Assembly: GCF_017876155.1 (NCBI RefSeq)
Contig: NZ_JAGINP010000006.1
Span: forward strand, 62,001 to 126,000
Direction: 5' to 3'
From: Azospirillum rugosum
GTDB taxonomy: Bacteria > Pseudomonadota > Alphaproteobacteria > Azospirillales > Azospirillaceae
Length of the DNA stretch: 64,000 nucleotides
The notes beneath the pieces were generated by a model. That model saw only the letters and a list, made by a program, of their open reading frames with translations. It had not been told where the DNA came from and did not search any database. The translations under genes were made by a program, and so were the position numbers. This document shows positions 37,256 through 46,672 of this stretch, piece after piece; the stretch's first letter is position 1; every line of letters starts with the position of its first letter.

Positions 37256-39214
37256 ATGACGCGCCTGAGGAAAAGCTGGTCCCGCGGTGTCTTTGCGCTG
37301 CTGTTGAGCCCGATCCTGTGCATGCTCCTGTCCGTTCCGGCGCTGGCGGCCGATCCGGCCATCTATGTGTCCACCAAGGGCAACGACCATTGGTCCGGCC
37401 GCCGCGCCGACCCGACCCCGGACGGCAAGGACGGCCCCGTCGCCACGCTGGAGCGCGCCGTGGAGGCGGCCCGCCAGGCGAAGACGCGCGTCGTCCTGCT
37501 GCGCGGCGGCACCCACCGCCTGACCGAGACCGTCACGCTGGGGCCGGAGGATTCCGGGCTGCGCATCGCCGCCTATTCCGGCGAGCAGCCCGTCCTGTCG
37601 GGCGGGGAGCGCGTGACCGGCTTCACGGTGGAATCGGGCGGCACCGTCTCCGCCCCGCTGGCGCGGGAGCCCGGCCTGGACGTCACCGCCGGCGGCGTCC
37701 GCCAGCGCGCGGCGCAGAGCGGCAACTTCGACCCCAACGACCCGATCCGCTCCGGCTGGTTCGTCGCGCAGGCCACCAAGGGCGGCGGCGACAAGCGGCA
37801 GTTCCGCTTTCCGCCCGGCACGGTTCAGTCGGCCTGGGCGGTCCCCGGCGTGCGCGTGCAGGCGCTGGACCGCGCACGCCAGGCCGACGACATCCGCGGC
37901 ATCGAGCGCATCGACCGGAACGGCACGCTCGTGCTCGACCGCGACGGCTGGTACCCGTTCCGCGACGGCACGACCTTCCGCCTGCTCGGCCACCCCGACT
38001 TCCTGAGGTTTCCCGGCCAGTTCGCCTGGCGCGCGCGGGACAAGCGCCTTCTGCTCCGCCCGCACGACCCGGAGGGCTTCGCCCGCAGCGGCGAGGCGGT
38101 GGTGGCCCGGCTGGCGCCGCTGATCCGGGCGGAGAAGGCCGACAATCTCACCATCGAGGGCCTGGGCTTCGCCGACACGCCCTACGACGGCGCCGCCATC
38201 CGCCTGACGGGCGGGACGGGGCATCGCGTCGCCGGCAACCGCTTCTTCGCGGTCGGCACGGCCGTGATCCTGGACGGGGCGGACGGCAGCGAGGTCACCG
38301 GCAACGCCATGGAGCATCTGGGCCGCAGCGGCGTGGAACTGACGCCGGGCAGCAACGGCAACCGCGTCGTCGCCAACAGCATCCGCAACATCGGCGAGGT
38401 GAACTTCTACAGCGCCGGGGTCATGGCCGCGGGCGTCACCCGCACCATCATCGCCCACAACGACATCCGCACGGCGGCGCGCTACGGCATCTCGCTGAAG
38501 AACTGGAACCCGCAGACCAAGAACAGCGACAACGTCGTCGAATACAACCGCATCCGCGACGTCGGGCGGGAGACCGCCGACCTCGGCGCCATCGAGACGC
38601 TGGGGCGCAGCGACATCGACACGCGCACGGTGATCCGCTTCAACGACATCCGCGGCACCGGCGGTCTTGCCACCAACCCGGCCGGCGACTGGCTGGTGCG
38701 CTACAAGGGCTTCGGGATCTACCTTGACGACCTGACCAACGGCGTGACCGTCCAGGGCAACTTCCTGGAGGACACCGGCTGGGCGGCGGTCTTCATCCAC
38801 GGCGGAGACGGCAACCGGGTGGAGAACAACATCGCCGTGCTGACCGAGGGGCGCGACAAGTTCGTCCGCTTCGAATGGGTGCCCAGCGCCGGGACGGCCG
38901 GCTTCCTGCACGACAACGCGGCGACGCGGAACCTCGTCTACGCCCGCGTGCCGGTGGAGCAGATCGTCACCAGCCTGACCGGCGGCGAATACCGGCTGGA
39001 GAACAACATCCTGGACCGCGCCGGCCGCAACGCCCGCGCCCAGGCGGCGGCGTCGGACCGGACGCAGCGCTCGGTCCAGGCGGGCAGCCTGCCGGACCCC
39101 TATTTCCAGGACCCGGACAAGGGCGACTTCCGCCTGCGCGCGAACTCCCCCGCCCGCAAGATCGGCTTCGAGGACCTGCCCTGGTCCCGCATCGGCCCGG
39201 AAGGGGCTCGCTGA
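37256..39214 (+). CDS. Secreted right-handed parallel beta-helix protein
   Basis: A 652-residue exported protein. A signal peptide ends near residue 31 (LSVPALAAD). It opens with IYVSTKGNDHWSGRRADPTPDGKDGP, typical of beta-helix proteins of the polysaccharide-lyase/DUF1565 type, followed by many repeating N-x-(I/V)-x(3)-(G/D) rungs from about residue 270 to 560. Related proteins are lyases or epimerases of uronic-acid polymers, or binding scaffolds. No catalytic triad can be confirmed. A perfect GGAGGTGAT ribosome site lies directly before ATG 37256. It diverges from the polymerase operon. Confidence 0.75.
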   Translation: MTRLRKSWSRGVFALLLSPILCMLLSVPALAADPAIYVSTKGNDHWSGRRADPTPDGKDGPVATLERAVEAARQAKTRVVLLRGGTHRLTETVTLGPEDSGLRIAAYSGEQPVLSGGERVTGFTVESGGTVSAPLAREPGLDVTAGGVRQRAAQSGNFDPNDPIRSGWFVAQATKGGGDKRQFRFPPGTVQSAWAVPGVRVQALDRARQADDIRGIERIDRNGTLVLDRDGWYPFRDGTTFRLLGHPDFLRFPGQFAWRARDKRLLLRPHDPEGFARSGEAVVARLAPLIRAEKADNLTIEGLGFADTPYDGAAIRLTGGTGHRVAGNRFFAVGTAVILDGADGSEVTGNAMEHLGRSGVELTPGSNGNRVVANSIRNIGEVNFYSAGVMAAGVTRTIIAHNDIRTAARYGISLKNWNPQTKNSDNVVEYNRIRDVGRETADLGAIETLGRSDIDTRTVIRFNDIRGTGGLATNPAGDWLVRYKGFGIYLDDLTNGVTVQGNFLEDTGWAAVFIHGGDGNRVENNIAVLTEGRDKFVRFEWVPSAGTAGFLHDNAATRNLVYARVPVEQIVTSLTGGEYRLENNILDRAGRNARAQAAASDRTQRSVQAGSLPDPYFQDPDKGDFRLRANSPARKIGFEDLPWSRIGPEGAR

Positions 39215-39218
39215 CGCC

Positions 39219-39845
39219 GTGGACGCCGTCTCTCCCACACCCCCGATCGAAGGGGCCCCGACCGAAGGGGCCCCGACCGAAGCGCCGCCCTCGGAGACCA
39301 TCGGCCTCCCCCCGCCGCGCCTCGACCTGGACGCCCTGCCGCCCCGCATGCTGCGCGAGCTGCGCGCCAGCCATGTGGGGGAAACGGTCGCGGTGAACCT
39401 CTACAACGGCGTGGCCGGCGCCACGGCCGACCCGGAGCTGCTGCGCTTCGCGGCCTCGCACCGGCTGGTCGAGCTGCGGCACCTGCGCCTGTTCGAAGCG
39501 GTGCTTCCGCACGCGCGCCGCAGCCGCCTGATGGGGTTCTGGCGCCTGTCCGGCCGGCTGATGGGCGGACTGCCGGCCCGCCTCGGCCCAGCCTACTTCT
39601 ACGCGGTGGTCGCAGGCGTGGAGGCCTGGGTGGACGGCCACTACGCCGGGCAGATCGACACCGCCCGCCGCCTGGCCCCCGATCCCGGCCTGCTGCGCAT
39701 GCTGGAGGCCTGCCGCCACGACGAGATCCAGCACAGCCTGGACGCGGCGCGGCTCGACCCGTCCCCGCCCTGGGGAGCCCGCGCGCTCGCTTGGGCGGCC
39801 GTGGCCCTGTCGCGCCTGGGCGTGGCGGTGGCGCGACGGGTGTGA
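39219..39845 (+). CDS. Coq7-like ferritin-fold diiron protein
   Basis: A 208-residue protein with the six diiron ligands of demethoxyubiquinone hydroxylase: Glu55 (SHVGET), Glu85 and His88 (VELRHL), Glu135 (GVEAWV), and Glu169 and His172 (DEIQHS). Coq7 hydroxylates a ubiquinone precursor. Residues 10-27 are a low-complexity segment from a 15-base tandem repeat. The start is GTG 39219, four bases after the beta-helix gene. Why it sits inside a polysaccharide region is unclear; it may be either the true ubiquinone enzyme or a paralogue. Confidence 0.82.
   Translation: MDAVSPTPPIEGAPTEGAPTEAPPSETIGLPPPRLDLDALPPRMLRELRASHVGETVAVNLYNGVAGATADPELLRFAASHRLVELRHLRLFEAVLPHARRSRLMGFWRLSGRLMGGLPARLGPAYFYAVVAGVEAWVDGHYAGQIDTARRLAPDPGLLRMLEACRHDEIQHSLDAARLDPSPPWGARALAWAAVALSRLGVAVARRV
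39249..39278 (+). repeat. 15-base tandem repeat inside the Coq7-like gene
   Basis: GAAGGGGCCCCGACC occurs at 39249-39263 and 39264-39278, followed by a partial third copy. It encodes the EGAPT EGAPT EAPPS linker at the N-terminus. Confidence 0.85.
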
Positions 39846-39887
39846 CCGGCGGACCTTTCAGGCAATGGGGGCTCAGGCGACGGGAGC

Positions 39888-41984
39888 TCAGGCGATGGGC
39901 GTGCGGTCGGCGGCCGGGGCGGCCATCGCGCGCGTCACGGCCTTGATCAGACCGGCCGTGTCGAACGGCTTGCCGATCACCGTGAAGCCCAGGGCGCGAG
40001 CCTCCGCGATGGAGTCGCTGTAGCCGGACACCAGCAGGACGGGCAAGTCCGGCCAGTCCTCCCGGACGCGCCGGGCCAGGGCGACGCCGTCCAGGGAGCC
40101 GGGCAGCCGGATGTCGGAAACCACCACCTGGATGGGATCTTCAGGCGACCGGGCCGACAGGAGGTCCAGCGCCGCCTCCGCGTCGACGACCCGGCGCACG
40201 GTGAAGCCGGCGTCGGTCAGCAAGGCGGTCGTCACCCGCCCGACCTCCTCGTTGTCCTCCACCAGCAGCAGGCGCGTGCCGGGCCCGATCCTGTCCGCCG
40301 GGGCATCCGCCCATCCGGCCACGGCCGTGCCCTCCGTCTCCTCCGCCAGCGGCAGGTGGATCGACACCGTCGTGCCTTGTCCTTCCCCGGGTCCTTCGGC
40401 GCTGGTGATGGACACGCCGCCGCCCGCCGCCTTGGCGAGGCCATAGACCTGGCTGAGGCCGAGTCCCGTGCCCGACCCGACGCCCTTGGTGGTGAAGAAG
40501 GGCTCGAAGACGTGGGGCAGGATCTCCGGCGGCACGCCGACCCCGCTGTCGGTGACCGACAGCGTCACGGCCCGGCCCTCTTCCCCTCCCTCCAGCGTCG
40601 TCCGCTCCAGCGCGATGCGCAGCGTCCCGCCGTCCGGCATCGCGTCGCGCGCGTTGACCGCAAGGTTGATCAGCGCCAGATCCAGCTGCACCGGGTCGAT
40701 GGCGACGCGGAAGCCGGGGGTGAGGTCGAGATCGAGCGCGATGGCGCCGGTCAGCGACTGGCGGATGAGGCCGAGGTTGCCGCCGATCCGCTCCGCCAAG
40801 TCGATGGTCTCCACATGGGCTGCGCTGCCGCCGCGGGAGAAGACCAGCAGGTCGCGGGTGATCCGCGTTCCCTTCTCCACGGCCAGCTTGATCGACGCCA
40901 GATGGCGATCGAGCTTGGCATCCTCCACATGGTGGCGGTCGCGCAGGCGGCGGCCGATCAGGTCGGCGTTGCCCTGGACGGCCATCAGCAGGTTGTTGAC
41001 GTCGTGCGCCACCCCGCCGGTCATGCGGCCGAGCGCTTCCATGCGGGCGGCGTGGGCCTTCGCCTGGATGTCCTGCCGCTCGGCCCGAAGCTCCCGCCGC
41101 AGCAACCCCACCAGAAGGGCGGTGAGGCCAAGCGCCGCGACGCAGGCGATCGCCAGGATCCAGACGGAGCGGTCGAAGGGCGCTTGATAGACGGCGATCG
41201 GGATGGCGACATGGACGGACCAGCCGGTCTCCGGCGACTTGCGGAAGGCGGTGATCATGCCGGCGTTGTCGGGCGTCAAGCCCCGGTAGACACCCGCGTC
41301 GCCTTCGGCCCGCGCCTTCAGGGCCATGGGGCCGGGGGACTGGCCGATGCGGTCCGGGTTTCCCGTCGTGGCGACGATGACTCCGGCGTTGTCCACCACG
41401 ATGCCGCGCAGCGGCTCCCGCAGCCCCGCGCGCAGCAGGTCGGCGAAGCGGTCGGCCTTGATGGTGGCAGCCAGCGTGTAGACGACCTGCCCGTGCCGGA
41501 TCACCGGCGCACGCACGCTCACCATGCCCCGGCCGTTGGGCGAGGCCGTGCCCGGCCCGACCATGTTGCCGACGATGGGCTTGCCCACCGCCACGACGCG
41601 CAGGTGCCCCGCCTCGTCGACGACATGGCCCAGCGGGGTCCCGAAGGGCAGGCCGGTGTTCACCAGCTGGTCGCCCGCGATGTTGGCCAGGAAGATGCGG
41701 TCCCAGTGCGGAAGCTCGGCCTTGAAGCGGGTCGCCACCTCGTAGAAGGGGGCCAAATCCGCCACGTCCTCGTCCAGCCGGGGGGAGCGCGCCAGGACCT
41801 TCAGCAGCTCGATCTGGGTCGCCAGGTCGTGGTCGATGCGCGCCGACAGCGCGTCCGCCCGGCCGACGGCCTCGTCCCTCATCCGCTCCTGCTGCGTGTG
41901 GAGCACGAACGCGGTGACACCGGCCGCAAAGAGGACCAGCGGCAACAATGCCCCGATCACGAGAAGGAGAAGCCGATGCCGCAA
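39888..41984 (-). CDS. Hybrid sensor histidine kinase with periplasmic Cache sensor
   Basis: A 698-residue membrane kinase. Helix 1 spans residues 5-25. A double-Cache-like periplasmic domain spans about 35-270 (PHWDRIFLANIAGDQLVNTG...), and helix 2 about 275-297. A HisKA domain with the phosphoacceptor His in MTGGVAHDVNNLLMAV (about 338), an HATPase_c domain (GVGVPPEILPHVF) and a C-terminal receiver with Asp in VVVSDIRLPGSL follow. Cache domains bind small metabolites. Its place among polysaccharide genes suggests that it regulates them, but no separate response regulator is adjacent. It could be an unrelated neighbour. Confidence 0.92.
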   Translation of the reverse strand: MRHRLLLLVIGALLPLVLFAAGVTAFVLHTQQERMRDEAVGRADALSARIDHDLATQIELLKVLARSPRLDEDVADLAPFYEVATRFKAELPHWDRIFLANIAGDQLVNTGLPFGTPLGHVVDEAGHLRVVAVGKPIVGNMVGPGTASPNGRGMVSVRAPVIRHGQVVYTLAATIKADRFADLLRAGLREPLRGIVVDNAGVIVATTGNPDRIGQSPGPMALKARAEGDAGVYRGLTPDNAGMITAFRKSPETGWSVHVAIPIAVYQAPFDRSVWILAIACVAALGLTALLVGLLRRELRAERQDIQAKAHAARMEALGRMTGGVAHDVNNLLMAVQGNADLIGRRLRDRHHVEDAKLDRHLASIKLAVEKGTRITRDLLVFSRGGSAAHVETIDLAERIGGNLGLIRQSLTGAIALDLDLTPGFRVAIDPVQLDLALINLAVNARDAMPDGGTLRIALERTTLEGGEEGRAVTLSVTDSGVGVPPEILPHVFEPFFTTKGVGSGTGLGLSQVYGLAKAAGGGVSITSAEGPGEGQGTTVSIHLPLAEETEGTAVAGWADAPADRIGPGTRLLLVEDNEEVGRVTTALLTDAGFTVRRVVDAEAALDLLSARSPEDPIQVVVSDIRLPGSLDGVALARRVREDWPDLPVLLVSGYSDSIAEARALGFTVIGKPFDTAGLIKAVTRAMAAPAADRTPIA

Positions 41985-42083
41985 TCGATGGACTCAGCAG
42001 GGGTTGTCGCGGGGCCACCAATGGGCTTCCGGTGATCGCGGTGTCAAGCTGGCTGTACGGCGTAAAGCAGGGCGCGCGCGGCC

Positions 42084-43220
42084 TCAGCCCACCGCGCGCT
42101 TCGGCCGGACCGCCGCGGATTCCGGTTCGGGGGCCGGGCCGGCGATGCGCTCCAGCACGGCGTCGAACCCGGCGTGGCTGGATTCATAGGCCGCCCGCGC
42201 CCGCGCGTGGGCCTGCTCGGAGGCGAGCGCCAGCGCGGCGCGGTCCTCCGCCCAGCGGCGCAGCGCCGGCAGCACCGTCTGCACGAAATCCTTGTCCTGC
42301 GGGACGAGCCCCGGGCGGGGGATGTCGCTGCCGATGCAGCCGCGCTCATAGGCCAGCACCGGCACGCCGGCGGCCATGGCCTCGAACAGCACCAGCGGCT
42401 GCGCCTCGTTGCGGTACTGGGTCGGGAAGACGAAGACGTCGATGTCGCGGTAGAAGGCGGCCTTGGCCTCGCCGTCGACCGGGCCGCGGTATTCCACGTC
42501 GCCGTCGAAGGCGGCGAGCCCCGCCGCGACCAGCGCGTTGTCCATGCGGCCCAGCCCCGGCCCGGCCAGCACCAGCTTCACGTCCACCTCCTCGGCCCGC
42601 AGCGCGCGCAGCAGGTTGAACATCGTGTCCAGCCCCTTGTCCACGCACAGGTTCGACAGGTGCCCGATGCGCAGCGGACCCGGCTTGCGGGCGCGCGGGC
42701 GCGGCACCGGCGGCGTGAAGATGGCGTTCGACATGCTCATCCCCGTGCGCGCCGCGGGGTAGAGCTTCTGGAACGCCAGCTGCATCGCCGGGCAGAGCAG
42801 CACATGCATGCAGTCGGTGCCGGCCACGCGCGTCAGCAGGCTCATCCGCCAGGTCGGCTTGGTGATGGTGGCGAAGGAGTGGTGGTGCAGCGTGCGCTCG
42901 TAGCCGAACAGCCGCGCCAGCCCGGCCAGCGCCGTGGTGTAGAAGATGCCCAGGCCCGAATCGACGGGCATGTAGAAGCGCCGGTCCTCCTGCATTCCGC
43001 CGGCCGCCAGCCGCAGCCCGGCCAGCAGGACGCGCAGCGCCTTGGCCGCGTGGTAGCGCGGGCCGCCGCCGTTCCAACCCGGCGACAGGTCCGCGACCTC
43101 CACGTCGCCGCGGGCGCGCAGGCGGTCGAGAACGAGGGCGGTGACGCGGCTCATCCCGTCGACCGGCGGGGGCAGGCGGCCGGAAACGACGATGTGGGGG
43201 GACGTGCTGCGGTCGGTCAT
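42084..43220 (-). CDS. Family 4 glycosyltransferase
   Basis: A 378-residue GT-B glycosyltransferase. The N-terminal domain starts HIVVSGRLPPPVDGMSRVT. The C-terminal domain starts LRIGHLSNLCVDKGLDTMFN and carries NEAQPLVLFEAMAAGVPVLA, where the E(x7)E motif of GT4 is modified. ATG 43220 overlaps the stop of the previous gene (TGATG). It is the last of three GT4 genes, so it probably adds a late sugar. Confidence 0.88.
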   Translation of the reverse strand: MTDRSTSPHIVVSGRLPPPVDGMSRVTALVLDRLRARGDVEVADLSPGWNGGGPRYHAAKALRVLLAGLRLAAGGMQEDRRFYMPVDSGLGIFYTTALAGLARLFGYERTLHHHSFATITKPTWRMSLLTRVAGTDCMHVLLCPAMQLAFQKLYPAARTGMSMSNAIFTPPVPRPRARKPGPLRIGHLSNLCVDKGLDTMFNLLRALRAEEVDVKLVLAGPGLGRMDNALVAAGLAAFDGDVEYRGPVDGEAKAAFYRDIDVFVFPTQYRNEAQPLVLFEAMAAGVPVLAYERGCIGSDIPRPGLVPQDKDFVQTVLPALRRWAEDRAALALASEQAHARARAAYESSHAGFDAVLERIAGPAPEPESAAVRPKRAVG

Positions 43221-44434
43221 CAACCCTCGCTTTCACGAGTGGATGGCATGTGGGCGGACGGCATGGGGGCGGACTGGATGGTGGTGTGGGAAACGGGCTG
43301 CGCGCCCAGGCTGACCAGGGCCTTCTCCACCGATTCCGCGAAGAAGGAGGCGTCGGCCAGCGCCTGGAACGGCCGGCCGTTGAGGCTGAGGCGCCGCCAC
43401 TCCGCCTCGTCCGCCGCGACGGAGAGCATGTAGCGCGCCAGCCCTTCCGGGTTGTCGGGCTCGACGATGTGGCCGTTCAGCCCGCTGCGGATCAGCACGT
43501 CGCGGGCGCCGCACTGGTCGGACAGGATCGTCGGCACGCCCATCGCCAACGCCTCGTTCACCACCAGCCCGAACTGCTCCTCCAGCGAGGGCAGCAGCAG
43601 GCACAGCGTGGAGCCCAGCGTCTCGGCGATGCCCTTCTCCTGAAGGAAGCCGCGGAAGATGATGTGCCCCTCCAGGCCCCGCTTCGCGACCTCCGCCCGC
43701 AGTTCCGCCTCCAGCGGGCCGGAGCCGCAGAGGTGCAGCGGGCGCGCCGCGTCCCCGGCCAGCCGTCGGTACAGGTCGTAGGCCTCCACCGCGCGGAACA
43801 GGTTCTTCTTCGGCACGAAGCGGGCGATGATCGTGAAGTGCCGCTCGGCAAACGGCACGCCGTCCGGCGCCGGGACCATGCCGGACAGCCGGCGCACGCG
43901 GTCCAGCGACAGCGTGTCGTAGCCGATGAACAGCCGGTCCTTGGGCAGCGCCAGGAAACGGTAGTAGTCCACCGTGCGGTGGCTGCCGCCGATCGCCGCC
44001 TGGTAGGGCTTGTAGAGCAGCCCCTTCAGCGCCTCCCGCCACAGGACGCGCGGCTTGTCGTCGAACTTGGAGGCGTTCATGTTGACGACCTTGCGGCCGA
44101 GCAGCCGCATCGTCACCGCCAGCCCGAAGACGTCCGGGTCCTCGTAGTGGCAGAGGAACACGTGGCTGGCGTTCGCCCTCCGGCATTCGCGCAGCAGCGC
44201 CCGGTAGACCTGGAAGGACGGGATGTCCGCCTTGGACCGGCCGGGAAACAGCGTGACCTTGCGGAAATTCTGGCCGCTTCCGGTCGAATCCCAGGCGTAG
44301 GTGTGGGACTTCGACCCGACCTCCAGCCCGACCACGTCGTACAGGTGGCCGAGCCGGCGTCCCACCGCCTCCAGGCGGTCCATGTGGTAGGGGCCGAACA
44401 TTTCCCAGGAGAAAATCAGGGCGGGCTTGCTCAT
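43220..44434 (-). CDS. Family 4 glycosyltransferase
   Basis: A 404-residue GT-B enzyme. It opens ALIFSWEMFGPYHMDRLEAVG, the C-terminal half starts FTIIARFVPKKNLFRAVEAY, and the conserved acidic motif is EEQFGLVVNEALAMGVP. There are no membrane helices. It overlaps its neighbours on both sides (four bases upstream, one base downstream), which shows tight translational coupling. The sugar specificity is unknown. Confidence 0.92.
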   Translation of the reverse strand: MSKPALIFSWEMFGPYHMDRLEAVGRRLGHLYDVVGLEVGSKSHTYAWDSTGSGQNFRKVTLFPGRSKADIPSFQVYRALLRECRRANASHVFLCHYEDPDVFGLAVTMRLLGRKVVNMNASKFDDKPRVLWREALKGLLYKPYQAAIGGSHRTVDYYRFLALPKDRLFIGYDTLSLDRVRRLSGMVPAPDGVPFAERHFTIIARFVPKKNLFRAVEAYDLYRRLAGDAARPLHLCGSGPLEAELRAEVAKRGLEGHIIFRGFLQEKGIAETLGSTLCLLLPSLEEQFGLVVNEALAMGVPTILSDQCGARDVLIRSGLNGHIVEPDNPEGLARYMLSVAADEAEWRRLSLNGRPFQALADASFFAESVEKALVSLGAQPVSHTTIQSAPMPSAHMPSTRESEG

Positions 44435-45687
44435 TCCACCTCACCGTTCATCAGCAGCCCGGCGTAGCGCGCCAGCACGGCGCTGCGGCTGGCGTGGGCT
44501 TCGACCCAGGCGCGGCCGCGGCGGCCCATGGCGGCGCTGCGGTCGGGAGCGTTCAGCAGGTCGGCCACGGCCTTCGCCATGGCCTCGGGGGAGTCGGGCG
44601 GCGTGCTGAGGAAGGCGCCGATCTCCGCCTCCAGCCGCGCCAGCGCGGAGCCCGGCAGGCAGGTGCAGACGAAGGGGCGGCCGGCGGCCAGGATGGTCAC
44701 CGCCTTGCCCGGCATGGCGAAGGCCGCCCCCTCCGGGCGTTGCGGGACGAGGTGCACGTCGCCCTCCGCCAGCCCTTCGGCCAGCCGCTCCTTGGGGGAC
44801 AGCGGCGCGAACTCGACGTTGGTCAGGCCCATGGCCGTGGCTTGCGCCTTCAACTCCTCCTCCAGCCCGCCCTGGCCGCGCAGCAGGACGCGCGCGTCGG
44901 GGCGCAGGCTGTGGAGGTGGCGGGCCATCTCCAGCACCTGTTCCAGCCCTTGCTTGCGGGCGAAGGCGCCGCTGTAGAGCACGGTCGGCGGCTGGCCGTC
45001 CGGGCGGGGCAGGGGATGAATGGCATCCGCGTCCACATGCGGCGGGATCACCGTTACGGGACGGCGCACGCCGAGGTCGCGCAGCACGTCGCGCATCGCC
45101 TCCGACAGGACGACGATGCTGTCGGCGCGGTTCAGCGCGGTGCGCTCCAGCGCCTGGATCGCCTTCAGCGCCGCCCCGCCGCCCATGCCCAGCGCGCCGG
45201 CGAGGCCCGACTGGATGTCGTGGACGATGGCGACGTGGCGCCCGCCCGGCGCCCTGAAGCGGTCGGCGACCGCCACGCTGAAGATCGACGGGCAGAGCGA
45301 CAGCACCGCCTTGTGCCTGGCCACCCGCCCGCGCGCCCGGGCGGCGAGGAAGCCGCCGTGCAGCACGCCCTCGTGCACCAGGCGGGCTCTCATGCCGCCC
45401 CCCCGCGGCGGGATGGTGAACAGCCGTTCGATCCGCACGCCGTCCACCGTCCGATGGTCCTGGCTGCCGTCGGCGTAGCCGTCGTAGACGCGGTTGCCCG
45501 GGTAGTTGGGCCGGGCGGTCAGCACGGTCATGTCCGTTCCCGCCGCCGCGAAGGCGGTGGCGAGGTCGGTCATCATCGGCGCGCTGCCGGCCGGCTCCGG
45601 CCAATAGCTCATGGCGACCATCAGGGCGCGGGGCGGCACGGCGACGGCGGGTGCGACGGCGCGAAAGGCGGCGGAATCGTCGGGCAT
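44431..45687 (-). CDS. Family 4 glycosyltransferase, WbuB-like
   Basis: A 418-residue GT4 with the WbuB/colanic acid type opening (ALMVAMSYWPEPAGSAPMMTDLA) and C-terminal FAMPGKAVTILAAGRPFVC, in which PGK...LA.GRP is typical of that branch. WbuB enzymes transfer N-acetyl-fucosamine-type sugars, compatible with the GDP-fucose synthase directly upstream, but the donor is not proven. ATG 45687 is used because residues before it are unlike the family. Confidence 0.9.
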   Translation of the reverse strand: MPDDSAAFRAVAPAVAVPPRALMVAMSYWPEPAGSAPMMTDLATAFAAAGTDMTVLTARPNYPGNRVYDGYADGSQDHRTVDGVRIERLFTIPPRGGGMRARLVHEGVLHGGFLAARARGRVARHKAVLSLCPSIFSVAVADRFRAPGGRHVAIVHDIQSGLAGALGMGGGAALKAIQALERTALNRADSIVVLSEAMRDVLRDLGVRRPVTVIPPHVDADAIHPLPRPDGQPPTVLYSGAFARKQGLEQVLEMARHLHSLRPDARVLLRGQGGLEEELKAQATAMGLTNVEFAPLSPKERLAEGLAEGDVHLVPQRPEGAAFAMPGKAVTILAAGRPFVCTCLPGSALARLEAEIGAFLSTPPDSPEAMAKAVADLLNAPDRSAAMGRRGRAWVEAHASRSAVLARYAGLLMNGEVE

Positions 45688-45691
45688 CGGA

Positions 45692-46660
45692 TCACTCCGC
45701 GGCTTTGGCGGCGGAAGGGGCGTCGATGCCCGGCGCCACGTTCTCCTGGAACCAGGCGTAGGTGCGCCGCAGGCCCTCCTCCAGCCCAACCTTGGGCCGC
45801 CAGCCGGTGGCGAACAGGCGGGACACCTCCATCACCTTGCGGGGATGGCCGTCCGGCTTGCTGAGATCCTGCGTCAGCGTGCCCGGATAGCCGACCACCT
45901 CGCGGATCATCCCGGCGAGATCGGCGATGGTCACGTCCTCGCCGGGGCCGACGTTGACGATGTCCTCCCCGTCGTAGTGGTCCATCAGGTGCAGGCAGGC
46001 GTCGGCCATGTCGTCGACGTAGAGGAACTCGCGCCGCGGCGTGCCCGTGCCCCACAGCGTGACGGAGGGGGCGCCCTGCCGCTTGGCGTCGTGCAGGCGG
46101 CGGATCAGGCCGGGGATGGCGTGCGAGCCCTCCGGGTCGAAGTTGTCGCCGGGGCCGTAGAGGTTCGACGGCATGGCGCAGATGGCGTTGAAGCCGTATT
46201 GCCGCCGGTAGGCCTGGCACATGGTGATGCCGGCGATCTTGGCGATCGCGTAGGGCTTGTTGCTCGGCTCCAGCGGGCCGGTCAGCAGCGCATCCTCGCG
46301 CAGCGGCTGCTCCGCGAACTTCGGGTAGAGGCAGGAGGAGCCCAGGAACAGAAGCTTCTTTACCCCCGCCCGCCAGGCCGCGTCGATGACGTTGGTCTGG
46401 ATTTGCAGGTTGTCGCGGATGAAGTCGCCGCCGAAGCGGTCGTTGGCCAGGATGCCCCCGACCTTCGCGGCGGCGAGGAAGACGTAATCGATCTTCTCCC
46501 GGTCGAAGAAGGCGCGCACCGCGGCCTGGTCCGTCAGGTCCAGCTCGGCACGGCTGCGCAGGACGAGGTCGCCGTAGCCTTCCTCGGTCAGGCGGCGCAG
46601 CACGGCGGAGCCGACGAGGCCCCGGTGCCCCGCGACGAAAATGCGGGCGTTTCTATCCAT
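45692..46660 (-). CDS. fcl: GDP-L-fucose synthase
   Basis: A 322-residue short-chain dehydrogenase that converts GDP-4-keto-6-deoxymannose to GDP-L-fucose with NADPH. The nucleotide motif is GHRGLVGSA near residue 11, SSCLYP holds the catalytic Ser, YAIAK supplies Tyr and Lys, and the AAAKVGGILANDR segment is diagnostic. The partner enzyme GDP-mannose 4,6-dehydratase is not in the window. It lies four bases from the GT4 gene downstream and 12 from the epimerase upstream. Confidence 0.95.
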   Translation of the reverse strand: MDRNARIFVAGHRGLVGSAVLRRLTEEGYGDLVLRSRAELDLTDQAAVRAFFDREKIDYVFLAAAKVGGILANDRFGGDFIRDNLQIQTNVIDAAWRAGVKKLLFLGSSCLYPKFAEQPLREDALLTGPLEPSNKPYAIAKIAGITMCQAYRRQYGFNAICAMPSNLYGPGDNFDPEGSHAIPGLIRRLHDAKRQGAPSVTLWGTGTPRREFLYVDDMADACLHLMDHYDGEDIVNVGPGEDVTIADLAGMIREVVGYPGTLTQDLSKPDGHPRKVMEVSRLFATGWRPKVGLEEGLRRTYAWFQENVAPGIDAPSAAKAAE

Positions 46661-46672
46661 GGACTCGGTCCT

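Noticed and set aside
35480..39349. 1289-codon minus-strand frame joining the polymerase to sequence opposite the beta-helix gene
   Set aside because: Only the last 463 codons show membrane-protein character. The upstream part is antisense to a gene with a perfect ribosome site and a signal peptide.
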